Below are positions 14,391 through 22,106 of a stretch of 23,535 bases of DNA, piece by piece (positions within the stretch are counted from its first letter, which is position 1; each line of letters begins with the position of its first letter). The notes below the pieces were generated by a model that ran no database searches, had not been told where the DNA came from, and was given only the letters and a program-made list of their open reading frames with translations. The position numbers and the translations under genes are program-made. The DNA is from Bacillota bacterium. GTDB taxonomy: Bacteria; Bacillota; Clostridia; Christensenellales; Aristaeellaceae. The stretch spans positions 1-23,535 of the forward strand of contig JAEYPB010000005.1 of NCBI GenBank assembly GCA_023411175.1. The letters run 5' to 3'.

Positions 14391-15389
14391 GTGTTTGCCG
14401 ATTCAAATATTGCCGTCTTCGCGGGCAGTGGCGGCCACGCGTTCGCGGAGCGGATGTGTCGTTACATGGGGCGCAGGGTGGGCGCCTCGCAGGTGGTTCG
14501 GTTTTCCGACGGAAACACGTTCGTTCGGGTCAACGAGTCGGTGCGAGACCGCAACGTCTACTTTGTTCAACCCATCGGTGTGAACCCTAACGACGAGTTT
14601 GTCGAGATCCTGTTTTTCGTCGATGCGCTCAAGCGCTCCAACGCGCTTTCGGTCACGCTGGTGATGCCCTACTTCGGCTACGCGAAGGGCGACAAGAAGG
14701 ACGAACCGCGCGTGTCCATTCGCGCCAGAGTGTGCGCCGAGTCGATGGAACTGGCCGGCTGCGACCGCTTCATCACGATGGATCTTCACTCTCCGCAGGT
14801 GCAGGGCTTCTTTAAACGCCCGATGGACCATCTGTACGCCATGCCGATGCTGTGCGAGACGATGAAGCGGGAGGACTTGTCCAACACCGTGGTGGTGTCC
14901 CCGGACGCGGGCTTTGCCAAGCAGGCGCGCAAGTTCGGCGCGATTCTGAACCTGCCGGTCGCCATCGGCGACAAGCAGCGCACCGACCATTCCGAGAACC
15001 CGCAGGTGCTGGACATCCTCGGCGACGTCGATGGGAAGAACGCGTTGATCGTCGACGACTTCACCACCTCCGGCGGAACGCTGGTCAACTTGGCGTATGC
15101 CCTGAAGGCCAATGGCGCGAAGCGCATCCGCGCGATGCTCAGCCACAACATCGTGTCGGCTCAGGGCGTCAAGCTCATCAACGACAGCCCCATTGATGAG
15201 GTACTTTCTACGGACACCGTCATCAACCCCCACGTTCAGGGACATCCGAAGTTCCGAACGGTTTCGGTGGCGCCGATGTTCGCGGAGACGATCATCCGTT
15301 TCTACAACAGCCAGTCCATCAACGCCATGTTCTCGAGTCTGCCGGAGGACATCGTCCAGGCGGGCATTGACCTTGCGGGAGTCGAATAA
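14391..15389 (+). CDS. prs: Ribose-phosphate pyrophosphokinase (PRPP synthetase), divergent PRPP loop
   Basis: 332 aa. It makes PRPP from ribose-5-phosphate and ATP, feeding purine, pyrimidine, histidine and tryptophan synthesis as well as the hpt product encoded nearby. Family features are RFSDGNTFVRVNESVR (37-52), YFGYAKGDKKDEPR (94-107), the signature DLHSPQVQGFF (131-141) and the flexible-loop Lys195 and Arg197. The PRPP-binding loop reads VDDFTTSGGT (221-230). Most bacterial enzymes have a third Asp in this loop (DDxxDTGGT); here it is Thr225 (or its neighbour), which is more like class II enzymes or orotate phosphoribosyltransferases. The GTG start has AAAGGGG about eleven bases upstream, somewhat far. 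It may be a second, divergent Prs paralogue. Confidence 0.85.
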   Translation: MFADSNIAVFAGSGGHAFAERMCRYMGRRVGASQVVRFSDGNTFVRVNESVRDRNVYFVQPIGVNPNDEFVEILFFVDALKRSNALSVTLVMPYFGYAKGDKKDEPRVSIRARVCAESMELAGCDRFITMDLHSPQVQGFFKRPMDHLYAMPMLCETMKREDLSNTVVVSPDAGFAKQARKFGAILNLPVAIGDKQRTDHSENPQVLDILGDVDGKNALIVDDFTTSGGTLVNLAYALKANGAKRIRAMLSHNIVSAQGVKLINDSPIDEVLSTDTVINPHVQGHPKFRTVSVAPMFAETIIRFYNSQSINAMFSSLPEDIVQAGIDLAGVE

Positions 15390-15402
15390 CCTTCGGATCA
15401 TC

Positions 15403-15430
15403 ACGGGGGCGCGGATAACCGCGTCCCCGT
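15403..15430 (+). terminator. Hairpin terminator after prs
   Basis: A 12-bp stem (ACGGGGGCGCGG with CCGCGTCCCCGT, one G-T pair) closes the tetraloop ATAA. The following TGTCTATC is only weakly T-rich, so termination may be partial. Confidence 0.6.
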
Positions 15431-15496
15431 TGTCTATCAGGGCCGGTGGAAGTCGCATCCGGCAACGCGCCGAGTACGAAAGAGAGGAAGAGTGGC

Positions 15497-16417
15497 ATGC
15501 TGATCGAACGGGAAGCGCTTAGGACAGAGCGCGACGGGTCCAGTCTCAGCCTGATTTTGGCGGCGCCTGAAGCCCCGCGGGGCATTGTGCAGATTTCCCA
15601 CGGCATGGCCGAACACAAGGAGCGCTACCTGCCGCTGATGGAGTATCTTGCCGGAAAGGGTTATGCTTGCGTCGTCCACGACATGCGCGGTCACGGCGAG
15701 AGCGCCCAGAATCCTGAAGACCTGGGGTATTTCGGTGAAAACGGCGTACTTGCGCTGGTTGACGATCTTGCGCAGGTGGCGGCCCGCGCGAGGGGGCGGT
15801 GGCCGGACATTCCCCTGTACCTGATGGGGCACAGCATGGGCTCTCTGATTGCCCGCGCGTATATCAAGCGGCATCCCGAGCCGGACGGGCTGATCCTTTC
15901 CGGAACGCCCTCCTACCAGGCCGCCGTGGTGCCGGCAGGATTATTAATGGATGGCATCATCAGGCTGCGCGGCGAACGGCATCGCAGCGAATTCGTCAAC
16001 AAGCTTTTCTTCGGCCGCTTCAACCGGGGCATCAAAAACCCCGCGTCAGCTTTTGCCTGGCTAAACACCGATGTCTCCGCCGTAGATGCTTACGATCAGG
16101 ACCCGCTTTGCGGTTTTATTTTCACGCTGAACGGGTTCAAAGCGCTCAGGGGGCTTCTGATCGACGTATACAGCGGCAAGGGCTGGGCGAAGCCGGAAAA
16201 GAACATTCCGGTTCTGTTCATCTCAGGGAGCGAGGATCCCTGCATGAGCAGCAGGGAGAAGCTTGGCGCCGCGGCCAACCTGATGCGCAACGTCGGCTAT
16301 CCCCACATCAAGACAGTAGTTTTCGATGGCATGCGCCATGAGATCATGAACGAGCCGGGGCGGAGCACGGTATACGAGACGGTTTTAGCATTCCTCGCGG
16401 AATGCGAAAGGGCATAG
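15497..16417 (+). CDS. Alpha/beta hydrolase, monoacylglycerol lipase-like (serine hydrolase_4 type)
   Basis: 306 aa, no signal peptide, so cytoplasmic. The fold shows HGMAEHKERY (35-44), an oxyanion-side motif typical of lysophospholipase and monoacylglycerol lipase-like enzymes, then DMRGHGES (62-69). The nucleophile is Ser113 in GHSMGS, with Asp247 in SGSEDPC and His281 in MRHEIMNE. The triad is complete. The likely substrate is an ester of glycerol or a similar lipid, but the true substrate cannot be told. The ATG at 15497 follows AGAGGAAG; the frame is open upstream but runs into the prs terminator. A strong terminator follows, so the gene may be a single-gene unit. Confidence 0.85.
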   Translation: MLIEREALRTERDGSSLSLILAAPEAPRGIVQISHGMAEHKERYLPLMEYLAGKGYACVVHDMRGHGESAQNPEDLGYFGENGVLALVDDLAQVAARARGRWPDIPLYLMGHSMGSLIARAYIKRHPEPDGLILSGTPSYQAAVVPAGLLMDGIIRLRGERHRSEFVNKLFFGRFNRGIKNPASAFAWLNTDVSAVDAYDQDPLCGFIFTLNGFKALRGLLIDVYSGKGWAKPEKNIPVLFISGSEDPCMSSREKLGAAANLMRNVGYPHIKTVVFDGMRHEIMNEPGRSTVYETVLAFLAECERA

Positions 16418-16494
16418 GCGAAGACTGGACGGCGAACATGCGCCGCGTCAGGATGTTTTCTCTTTTGTGACAAATCGCGCCCTGCGGCGCGTTT

Positions 16495-16526
16495 CGGCCG
16501 CCTTCGGTGGAAGGCGGTCGTTTTTT
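16495..16526 (+). terminator. Rho-independent terminator before sigG
   Basis: CGGCCGCCTT pairs with AAGGCGGTCG (10 bp, one G-T pair) around a 6-base loop and is followed by six T. A smaller GCGCC/GGCGC hairpin (16477-16490) precedes it. It ends the hydrolase transcript and isolates sigG. Confidence 0.85.
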
Positions 16527-16536
16527 GCTTAACTGG

Positions 16537-16566
16537 GCATGAAACGAAACCTCACCGGCAATACTT
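16537..16566 (+). promoter_or_regulatory. Sigma-F-type promoter of sigG
   Basis: GCATGA (16537-16542), 14 bases, then GGCAATACTT (16557-16566). The -10 fits the sigma-F consensus GGnnAnAnTW at every defined base; the -35 has one mismatch from GCATA. In B. subtilis sigG is first transcribed by sigma-F in the forespore. It lies just after the terminator and about twelve bases before the Shine-Dalgarno. Confidence 0.6.
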
Positions 16567-16589
16567 GTGGTTGCTGTGGAGGTGGCGAA

Positions 16590-17363
16590 ATGGCGATCAA
16601 CAAAGTCGAAATCTGCGGAGTTGATACGAAAGCGTTGCCGGTTTTAAAGAACGAGCGGATGCGGGAGCTCTTCCCGCAGGTGCACTCCGGCAACATCGAG
16701 GCCCGCCACGAATTCATACAGGGGAATCTGAGGCTGGTGCTCAGCGTGATCCAGCGCTTTCACAATCGGGGCGAGAGCGTGGACGACCTGTTTCAGGTTG
16801 GCTGTATCGGCCTTATCAAGGCGATGGACAACTTCGATACCAGGCAGCCGGTGCGGTTTTCAACCTATGCGGTGCCGATGATTATCGGTGAAATCCGGCG
16901 GTACCTGCGCGACAACAACCCGATACGCGTCAGCCGGTCGCTCCGGGACACCGCCTACAAGGCGCTGAAGGCCCGCGATGCGCTGGCCGCGCGGCTGGGG
17001 CGGGACCCGACCATCGAGCAGATCGCAAAGGAGATGGAGGCCCGCGAGGAGGACGTGGTGTTTGCGCTGGAGGCCATCCAGGACCCGGTCTCGCTGCACG
17101 AGCCGGTGTATCAGGATGGCGGCGACGCCATCTACATCATGGATCAGGTGCGCGACGACCGCGTGAGCGAAAACGACTGGGTGCGCTCGCTGTCCATACG
17201 CCAGGCGCTGGAGCACCTGGGCGAGCGGGAGCGGAGCATCATCTCCCAGCGCTTCTTCGGCGGGCGCACGCAGATGGAGGTGGCTGAGGAAATCGGCATC
17301 TCCCAGGCGCAGGTGTCCCGGCTTGAGAAAGCGGCGCTGCAGCAGATGAAAAAGTATATTTAG
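16590..17363 (+). CDS. sigG: RNA polymerase sigma-G factor, late forespore
   Basis: 257 aa, close to B. subtilis SigG (260). It directs forespore gene expression after engulfment. The N-terminal signature NKVEICGVDT is specific to sigma-G. Region 2 shows NLRLVLSVIQRF, DDLFQVGCIGLIKAMDNFD and FSTYAVPMIIGEIRRYLRDNNP (split), and region 4 shows QMEVAEEIGISQAQVSRLEKAA as its helix-turn-helix. The ATG at 16590 was chosen because GGAGGTG is five bases upstream; a longer frame reaches 16539 but would start within the promoter. Unlike B. subtilis it does not follow spoIIGA-sigE and stands alone between terminators. Confidence 0.96.
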   Translation: MAINKVEICGVDTKALPVLKNERMRELFPQVHSGNIEARHEFIQGNLRLVLSVIQRFHNRGESVDDLFQVGCIGLIKAMDNFDTRQPVRFSTYAVPMIIGEIRRYLRDNNPIRVSRSLRDTAYKALKARDALAARLGRDPTIEQIAKEMEAREEDVVFALEAIQDPVSLHEPVYQDGGDAIYIMDQVRDDRVSENDWVRSLSIRQALEHLGERERSIISQRFFGGRTQMEVAEEIGISQAQVSRLEKAALQQMKKYI

Positions 17364-17372
17364 CGTTGCAGC

Positions 17373-17406
17373 AAAACCGGCGCAGGCATTTGCCCGCGCC
17401 GGTTTT
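17373..17406. terminator. Bidirectional terminator between sigG and a convergent hydrolase gene
   Basis: AAAACCGGCGC (17373-17383) pairs perfectly with GCGCCGGTTTT (17396-17406), and an inner GGCA/TGCC extends the stem. It carries a T-run on both strands, as suits convergent genes. Confidence 0.85.
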
Positions 17407-17420
17407 GTCCGAAAGGGCTG

Positions 17421-18338
17421 TCAGCCGTAGGTGTCAAAGAACTCCCGGATCGCCTGCTCGCAGCCAGCCCTGTCGAGCACATAGCTCTCTCCGTGGCCGG
17501 CGCCGGGCACGATCAGAAGCCGCTTTTCGGAGGCGCAGGCTTCGAAGTTGGCACGAGTCATCTCCACCGGCACGAACTTGTCCGCGTCTCCGTGCAGGAA
17601 AAGCACCGGCACCGTGGTGTTTTTCAGCGCATCCAGCGTGGAAAGATCGGGATCGTACCGGGCGAAGACCTTCAGCATCAGCCGGATGCCTCCAAGAATC
17701 CAGCGGCCGCTGAAGGGGTAGGCGGTCTTCTGCACATGAGCCATGATTTCCAGAGGGGACGTAAAGCCGCAGTCCGCAATGGCACCTCGCACGGTGGGCG
17801 GAAGCGGGAGCGCCAGCGAGAGGAGAACCGCGGTGGAGCCCATCGAAACGCCATCCAGATAGATGGAGGTGCTCGGAAAGCGCTGGTAGAGGTAATCGAC
17901 CCAGGCGGCGATATCTCGCCGCTCCAGCGCGCCAAAGCCGATGTATCGCCCTTCGCTCTCCCCGCAGGCGCGCTGATCGATCAGGAGGACGCCGCAGCCG
18001 AGGCTCCTGTAGAAGCGCGTCACCGACGGAAAGTCCCACAGCCCCTTCGAACGGTAACCGTGCGACAAAAGCACCAGCCGCTTGTCTCCGTTGCCGGACA
18101 AAAGCCTTGCGCGCAGTGTCAGGCCGTCAAAGCTCGCGATGGATACGTTTTCAAGGGGCTGGCTTAGCAGCCACTCCCGGTCAAGCGCCATGTTCTCCAT
18201 GTGCTCACGGAAGACATCGTTGTCCGGCATCAGACCGGGAAAAGAGGTCTTCCGCGTGCGGACGACGGCCATCCGGAAAAAATACAGCGATACAAACGCC
18301 GGAAAACACACGGCAAACGCCGCGGGAACAATCCACAT
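17421..18338 (-). CDS. Membrane-anchored alpha/beta hydrolase
   Basis: 305 aa on the minus strand. A hydrophobic N-terminus (about 3-22, MWIVPAAFAVCFPAFVSLYF) looks like an uncleaved anchor. The hydrolase domain (about 65-303) has SHGYRSKG (92-99), the nucleophile Ser165 in GVSMGS, Asp253 in HGDADKFVP and His282 in GAGHGES. This set resembles the BAAT/acyl-CoA thioesterase- and YqkD-like alpha/beta hydrolases; substrate unknown. The ATG at 18338 has GAGGG eight bases upstream, whereas the ATG at 18344 would touch it. A longer frame reaches 18455 but runs across the promoter. It is convergent with sigG and has a perfect sigma-A promoter. Confidence 0.85.
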   Translation of the reverse strand: MWIVPAAFAVCFPAFVSLYFFRMAVVRTRKTSFPGLMPDNDVFREHMENMALDREWLLSQPLENVSIASFDGLTLRARLLSGNGDKRLVLLSHGYRSKGLWDFPSVTRFYRSLGCGVLLIDQRACGESEGRYIGFGALERRDIAAWVDYLYQRFPSTSIYLDGVSMGSTAVLLSLALPLPPTVRGAIADCGFTSPLEIMAHVQKTAYPFSGRWILGGIRLMLKVFARYDPDLSTLDALKNTTVPVLFLHGDADKFVPVEMTRANFEACASEKRLLIVPGAGHGESYVLDRAGCEQAIREFFDTYG

Positions 18339-18426
18339 GAACATCACCCTCGCATGACTGAAAGCTCTTTGCGCCGGACTGGCCGTCATAGTGTGCGCAA
18401 AAAAGCGGAGGAACCACGTTAACCTG

Positions 18427-18455
18427 ATTATAGGCGGAGGTTTTTCGGCTGTCAA
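18427..18455 (-). promoter_or_regulatory. Perfect sigma-A promoter of the minus-strand hydrolase gene
   Basis: On the minus strand TTGACA (18450-18455), 17 bp, TATAAT (18427-18432): a complete consensus with ideal spacing. Transcription would start near 18420 and give an 80-base leader. Confidence 0.85.
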
Positions 18456-18469
18456 GTTCTGGAAGGTTT

Positions 18470-18494
18470 CATTCGCATCCGCATAGGATGAATG
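18470..18494 (+). promoter_or_regulatory. Bulged stem-loop directly before the ylmC/ymxH-like gene
   Basis: CATTC(GC)ATCC pairs with GGATGAATG: 9 bp with a 2-base bulge and a 5-base loop GCATA. It overlaps the first base of the Shine-Dalgarno GGGAGGG, much like the element before tilS. Confidence 0.4.
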
Positions 18495-18506
18495 GGAGGG
18501 ATTGCC

Positions 18507-18758
18507 ATGAGCTTTTCGGAATTAAAGCAGAAGGACGTCATCAACGTGTGCGACGGGCGCAGGATGGGGCGGCCCATAGACTTAATCCTGAACGACCGCG
18601 CCTGCGTGGAGGCCATTGTGGTGCCCGACAACTGCGGCTTCTGGGGATTCATACGGCCCGACCGGGACGGCCTGGTCATCCCCTGGAACAAGATCCGGCG
18701 CATCGGGGACGACGTGATTCTCGTCGAACTGGACGAAAAGTGTGCGATCGGCTGCTGA
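18507..18758 (+). CDS. PRC-barrel protein of the YlmC/YmxH sporulation family
   Basis: 83 aa. A single PRC-barrel domain fills the protein: MSFSELKQKDVINVCDGRR (1-19), GRPIDLILN and the closing IPWNKIRRIGDDVILVEL, which match the small YlmC/YmxH proteins found in almost all spore formers. Their molecular role is unknown; they are linked to sporulation by occurrence and expression. The ATG at 18507 has GGGAGGG six bases upstream. The gene lies alone, divergent from the hydrolase on its left. Confidence 0.85.
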   Translation: MSFSELKQKDVINVCDGRRMGRPIDLILNDRACVEAIVVPDNCGFWGFIRPDRDGLVIPWNKIRRIGDDVILVELDEKCAIGC

Positions 18759-18793
18759 AAGACTGAAATGTTAAGAAAAAATCGCCCACCCCC

Positions 18794-18822
18794 TAGACTA
18801 AGCGCTATATGTTGTGTATAAT
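18794..18822 (+). promoter_or_regulatory. Sigma-A promoter of nrdR
   Basis: TAGACT (18794-18799), 17 bp, TATAAT (18817-18822). The -10 is perfect and the -35 matches four of six. Transcription would start near 18829, downstream of the in-frame GTG at 18814, which therefore cannot be the start codon of this transcript. Confidence 0.7.
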
Positions 18823-18855
18823 AGAGATGTCGAAACCATAGGGGGGTGTTTACAG

Positions 18856-19320
18856 CTGAAGTGCATTTACTGCAACTGCACGGAGAGCCGCGTTATCGAT
18901 TCTCGCCAGACCGACGACAACTCCGCCATCCGCAGAAGACGTGAGTGCGAGGGCTGCGGGCGGCGGTTCACCACCTATGAAAAGATCGATACGGTTCCGT
19001 TGATGGTCATTAAAAAAGACAAGAGCCGCCAACCCTTTGATTCCTCCAAATTGCGGGCAGGTATCATTAAATCGTGCGAGAAGCGGCCCGTGTCCCTTGC
19101 CGAGATTGACAAGCTGGTGCGCGAAATTGAAATGAAGGCGTACAACAGCTACGATCAAGAGATCACCAGCCAGGCGCTCGGCGAGATGGTGATGGATGGC
19201 CTGAAAAAAATGGACGAGGTCGCCTATGTGCGCTTTGCCTCGGTCTATCGCCAGTTCAAGGACATCCAAACATTCATGGACGAGCTCAACAAACTGCTTT
19301 CCGATAAAGATTTCGGATAA
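18856..19320 (+). CDS. nrdR: Transcriptional repressor NrdR, probable CTG start
   Basis: 154 aa from the CTG. NrdR senses ATP/dATP and represses ribonucleotide reductase genes. The zinc ribbon has Cys3-Cys6 (KCIYC) and Cys31-Cys34 (CEGC), followed by an ATP-cone domain (about 48-138) with VIKKDKSRQPFDSSKL and YVRFASVYRQFKD. NrdR proteins begin almost invariably with MKC, which fits translation from CTG at 18856, nine bases after a GGGGGG Shine-Dalgarno-like run (18841-18846). No ATG or TTG exists in frame nearby; the GTG at 18814 lies inside the promoter and would add 14 unrelated residues. Stop and family are certain; the start is inferred. Confidence 0.93.
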   Translation: MKCIYCNCTESRVIDSRQTDDNSAIRRRRECEGCGRRFTTYEKIDTVPLMVIKKDKSRQPFDSSKLRAGIIKSCEKRPVSLAEIDKLVREIEMKAYNSYDQEITSQALGEMVMDGLKKMDEVAYVRFASVYRQFKDIQTFMDELNKLLSDKDFG

Positions 19321-19377
19321 GCCCCGGCCCGCAGCCGGATGGGATACGATCCACTATTCTAGTAAGGAGAGACGCAT

Positions 19378-20079
19378 ATGGCAAACGAATTGATTCTCGC
19401 AGTCGACGACGAGGCGCATATCCTGGAACTGCTTTCATTCAACCTTGAAGCGTCGGGCTATCGCGTTGTGACCGCCGCTACCGGCGAGGACGCGCTGGTC
19501 GTGTGCGCGCACGAACGCCCGGCACTGGTCCTTCTGGACATCATGCTGCCCGGCATCGACGGCATGGAGGTCTGCCGCCGGCTCAAGGGCGCGCCGACCA
19601 CCGCAGACATCCCGATCATCATGCTCACCGCGAAGGGCGACGAGGTGGACAAGATCCTCGGCCTTGAGTTGGGCGCGGATGATTACATCACGAAACCCTT
19701 CAGCGTTCGCGAGCTGATCGCCCGCGTCAAGGCGCTTTTGCGCCGCGCCGCGCCGCAGAACGAGGAGGAGGGCATCCTGCACGTGGGCGGGCTCACCATC
19801 GACGTGGGCAACTACGAGGCCTTCCGCAACGGCGAGAAGCTGTCGCTGACCCTCAAGGAGTTCGAGCTTCTGAAGCTTCTCGTTATCAGCCGGGGCAAGG
19901 TGCTGACGCGGGATTTCCTGCTCGATCGCATCTGGGGTTACGAGTTCTACGGCGAAACGCGAACGGTGGACGTGCACATCCGCCACATCCGCCAGAAGCT
20001 GGGCGACGATGCCCATTACATCGAGACCATCCGCGGGGTGGGCTACAAGTTCAACGATCGTCAGGAGAACCGACTGTAG
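19378..20079 (+). CDS. OmpR/PhoB-family response regulator (PhoP type)
   Basis: 233 aa. The receiver domain (about 4-120) has Asp10-Asp11, phospho-acceptor Asp54 (LLDIMLPGIDG), Thr84 and Lys106 (ITKPF), all intact. The winged-helix domain (about 132-228) ends with the family motif TVDVHIRHIRQKLGDD (split) and IETIRGVGYKF. It is a DNA-binding regulator controlled by the kinase encoded 27 bp downstream. Similarity to PhoP/PhoB suggests phosphate control, but neither pst nor pho genes are in the window, and WalR or other OmpR members cannot be excluded. AAGGAGAG precedes the ATG. The 57-bp gap from nrdR holds no clear promoter. Confidence 0.9.
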   Translation: MANELILAVDDEAHILELLSFNLEASGYRVVTAATGEDALVVCAHERPALVLLDIMLPGIDGMEVCRRLKGAPTTADIPIIMLTAKGDEVDKILGLELGADDYITKPFSVRELIARVKALLRRAAPQNEEEGILHVGGLTIDVGNYEAFRNGEKLSLTLKEFELLKLLVISRGKVLTRDFLLDRIWGYEFYGETRTVDVHIRHIRQKLGDDAHYIETIRGVGYKFNDRQENRL

Positions 20080-20106
20080 GTTCGCTGCGGTCGCTGGAGG
20101 CAACGC

Positions 20107-21963
20107 ATGAAGCAAAAGGTTGCATTTGCGGCGACCTTACTCAATCTCATCCTATGCATCGCTTACCTGCTCGTAAGCGCCACTTCGGCGCGCAGCGCGA
20201 TGGACGAGGCCACATTGGGGGAATTGACCAGAATCTGCCGCTCTTCCGCCGGTCAGGCGGAGGAAGCGGTGGCGTCGGGCAAGACCTCCGATTTGCTTTA
20301 CGCGCTTTCGAGTGATACGGGCGCGGGTTTTGCCGTTTATTTTCAAGACGGGAAGACGCTCCTGGCCGGGACCATCGGCGGCGCGGATGTAGCTAAGGCG
20401 GCCGCCAACGTGGCGAAAACGGGGGAGGTCGTCACATTACGTTTGAGTAACCCGGGCGACGGCGCGCGCCTGTACGCGGTGACGCGCCTTGAGGACGGGA
20501 GCCTGCTCACCGTCACGCGCGCAGCCGCGACGATGGGTCAGGCGACGGCCGGAAAGCCGTGGCTGCTTGTGATCCTGGCGGTCATCGTTGCCGGCGTCGG
20601 CTTTGTCGCCTTCCAGATCGGCATCGACCGCACGGACTCCTTTGTGCGCAAGGTGCTGTCTGCGCTGACCAGTTTTTCGGAAGGCCGTTTCGACGCGCGC
20701 ATCCCCAACGTCGCGGGGGATTCCGTTGAGCAGACCGGCCACTTTAACGAGGTGCTCTCCCGAATTCAGGACAGCGTCTACAAGAACAAAGCCCGCAACC
20801 AAGCGCTGTCGACCGTCATGAATTACATGCAAAACGGCATTCTGGCGGTGGACGAGAACCTCAACCTGATTCTGGTCACCCCGTCGGCCAAGAAGCTGCT
20901 GGGCATCACCGGCGCCATCGACGACCCCGTTCCGTTGAGCCAGGTATCGCGGGATGTCAAGCTGGACGCCGCCTTCAAAGAGGCGATGGGACAGGACGGC
21001 GTCTACACCACGGAGGTGGCAGTGCGCACCGGCATGGGCCGCGCGCTGATGCCCGTCAGGCTGTATCTGACGCCCATGACCAAGGACGGCGCAGTGGTGG
21101 GCGCGGTGGCGCTCGTCGAGGACATCACCGAGCTTCGCAGGCTTGAACAGGTGCGCACGGATTTCGCGGCCAACGTCTCCCATGAGCTCAAGACGCCGCT
21201 GACCAGCATCAAGGGCTTCGTCGAAACGCTGCAGAACGGCGCGATCGCGAACCCCGAAACCGCGCAGAAGTTCCTGAAAATCATCATGCTGGAGGCCGAC
21301 CGGCTGACCCGGCTCATCAACGACATCCTGTCGATTTCGCGGCTCGAGTCCGGCTCGGACAGCCCGCCCAAGGAGTACATCCGCCTCGATAAGATGGCCC
21401 ACGAGATTTCCGAGATGCTGTCGATCCTGGCGTCGGAGAAGGACGTGACCATCGCCTCCCGCGAAAATGTCGAGCCAAGCTACGTCTACGGCAACGCCGA
21501 TCAGATGGAGCAGATGCTGATCAACCTCATCGAAAACGGCATCAAGTACAACAAGCGCGGCGGCAAGGTCAGCGTTTCGGTGTTCAACAACGAAAAGACC
21601 GTGAACCTCCTGATCTCGGATACCGGCATCGGCATACCGGAAGAGCACCTGCCCAGGCTGTTTGAGCGCTTTTACCGGGTGGACAAGGGCCGCTCACGTT
21701 CGATGGGCGGCACCGGACTCGGGCTTGCCATCGTCAAGCACATCGCCAGCAGCATGGGCGCGATGATTGAGGTGCATTCGAAGTTCGGTGAGGGCACCGA
21801 ATTCTTGATTACTTTCCCCAGCGCGCAGCCGCCGAAGGGCAAGAAAAAGCGCAATTACGACGACATGGCCGACCTCCCGGAGGAGGACGGCGAGGAAGCG
21901 TTCGATCAGGAGAACCCGGATGATTCGGAATTTTCGGATCAGTCATCCAAAGCGTCCGCTTGA
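20107..21963 (+). CDS. Sensor histidine kinase, PhoR/WalK type, with acidic C-terminal tail
   Basis: 618 aa. Membrane segments at about 6-28 and 152-172 enclose an extracytoplasmic sensor domain of about 120 residues. A HAMP domain (about 170-225) and a PAS domain (about 235-340) follow. The kinase core has the phosphorylated His359 in NVSHELKTPLTS, the N box Asn473 and Asn477 in LINLIENGIKYN, G1 DTGIGIPEEH (505-514) and G2 GGTGLGL (534-540). After the ATPase domain comes a 45-residue tail, first basic (GKKKR) then strongly acidic (about 585-612), unusual for this family. GGAGG precedes the ATG. It should phosphorylate the response regulator upstream; the sensed signal is unknown, and PhoR is the nearest fit. 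Confidence 0.92.
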   Translation: MKQKVAFAATLLNLILCIAYLLVSATSARSAMDEATLGELTRICRSSAGQAEEAVASGKTSDLLYALSSDTGAGFAVYFQDGKTLLAGTIGGADVAKAAANVAKTGEVVTLRLSNPGDGARLYAVTRLEDGSLLTVTRAAATMGQATAGKPWLLVILAVIVAGVGFVAFQIGIDRTDSFVRKVLSALTSFSEGRFDARIPNVAGDSVEQTGHFNEVLSRIQDSVYKNKARNQALSTVMNYMQNGILAVDENLNLILVTPSAKKLLGITGAIDDPVPLSQVSRDVKLDAAFKEAMGQDGVYTTEVAVRTGMGRALMPVRLYLTPMTKDGAVVGAVALVEDITELRRLEQVRTDFAANVSHELKTPLTSIKGFVETLQNGAIANPETAQKFLKIIMLEADRLTRLINDILSISRLESGSDSPPKEYIRLDKMAHEISEMLSILASEKDVTIASRENVEPSYVYGNADQMEQMLINLIENGIKYNKRGGKVSVSVFNNEKTVNLLISDTGIGIPEEHLPRLFERFYRVDKGRSRSMGGTGLGLAIVKHIASSMGAMIEVHSKFGEGTEFLITFPSAQPPKGKKKRNYDDMADLPEEDGEEAFDQENPDDSEFSDQSSKASA

Positions 21964-22019
21964 AATAGCTCCTCGGAAGCGTGTCCGCACGATGAGAGGC
22001 GCGCTCCATTTGCATCACT

Positions 22020-22044
22020 CCGGGGCCGACGGCCCCGGTCTTTT
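22020..22044 (+). terminator. Rho-independent terminator of the two-component operon
   Basis: CCGGGGCC pairs with GGCCCCGG around the 3-base loop GAC, followed by TCTTTTGTTT. It ends the regulator-kinase transcript. Confidence 0.85.
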
Positions 22045-22106
22045 GTTTAAAAAGGCGGTGCGGAAAGGGTGGGGGCAGGCGCGGAGGGCGCGTGGCAAGG
22101 TCAATT

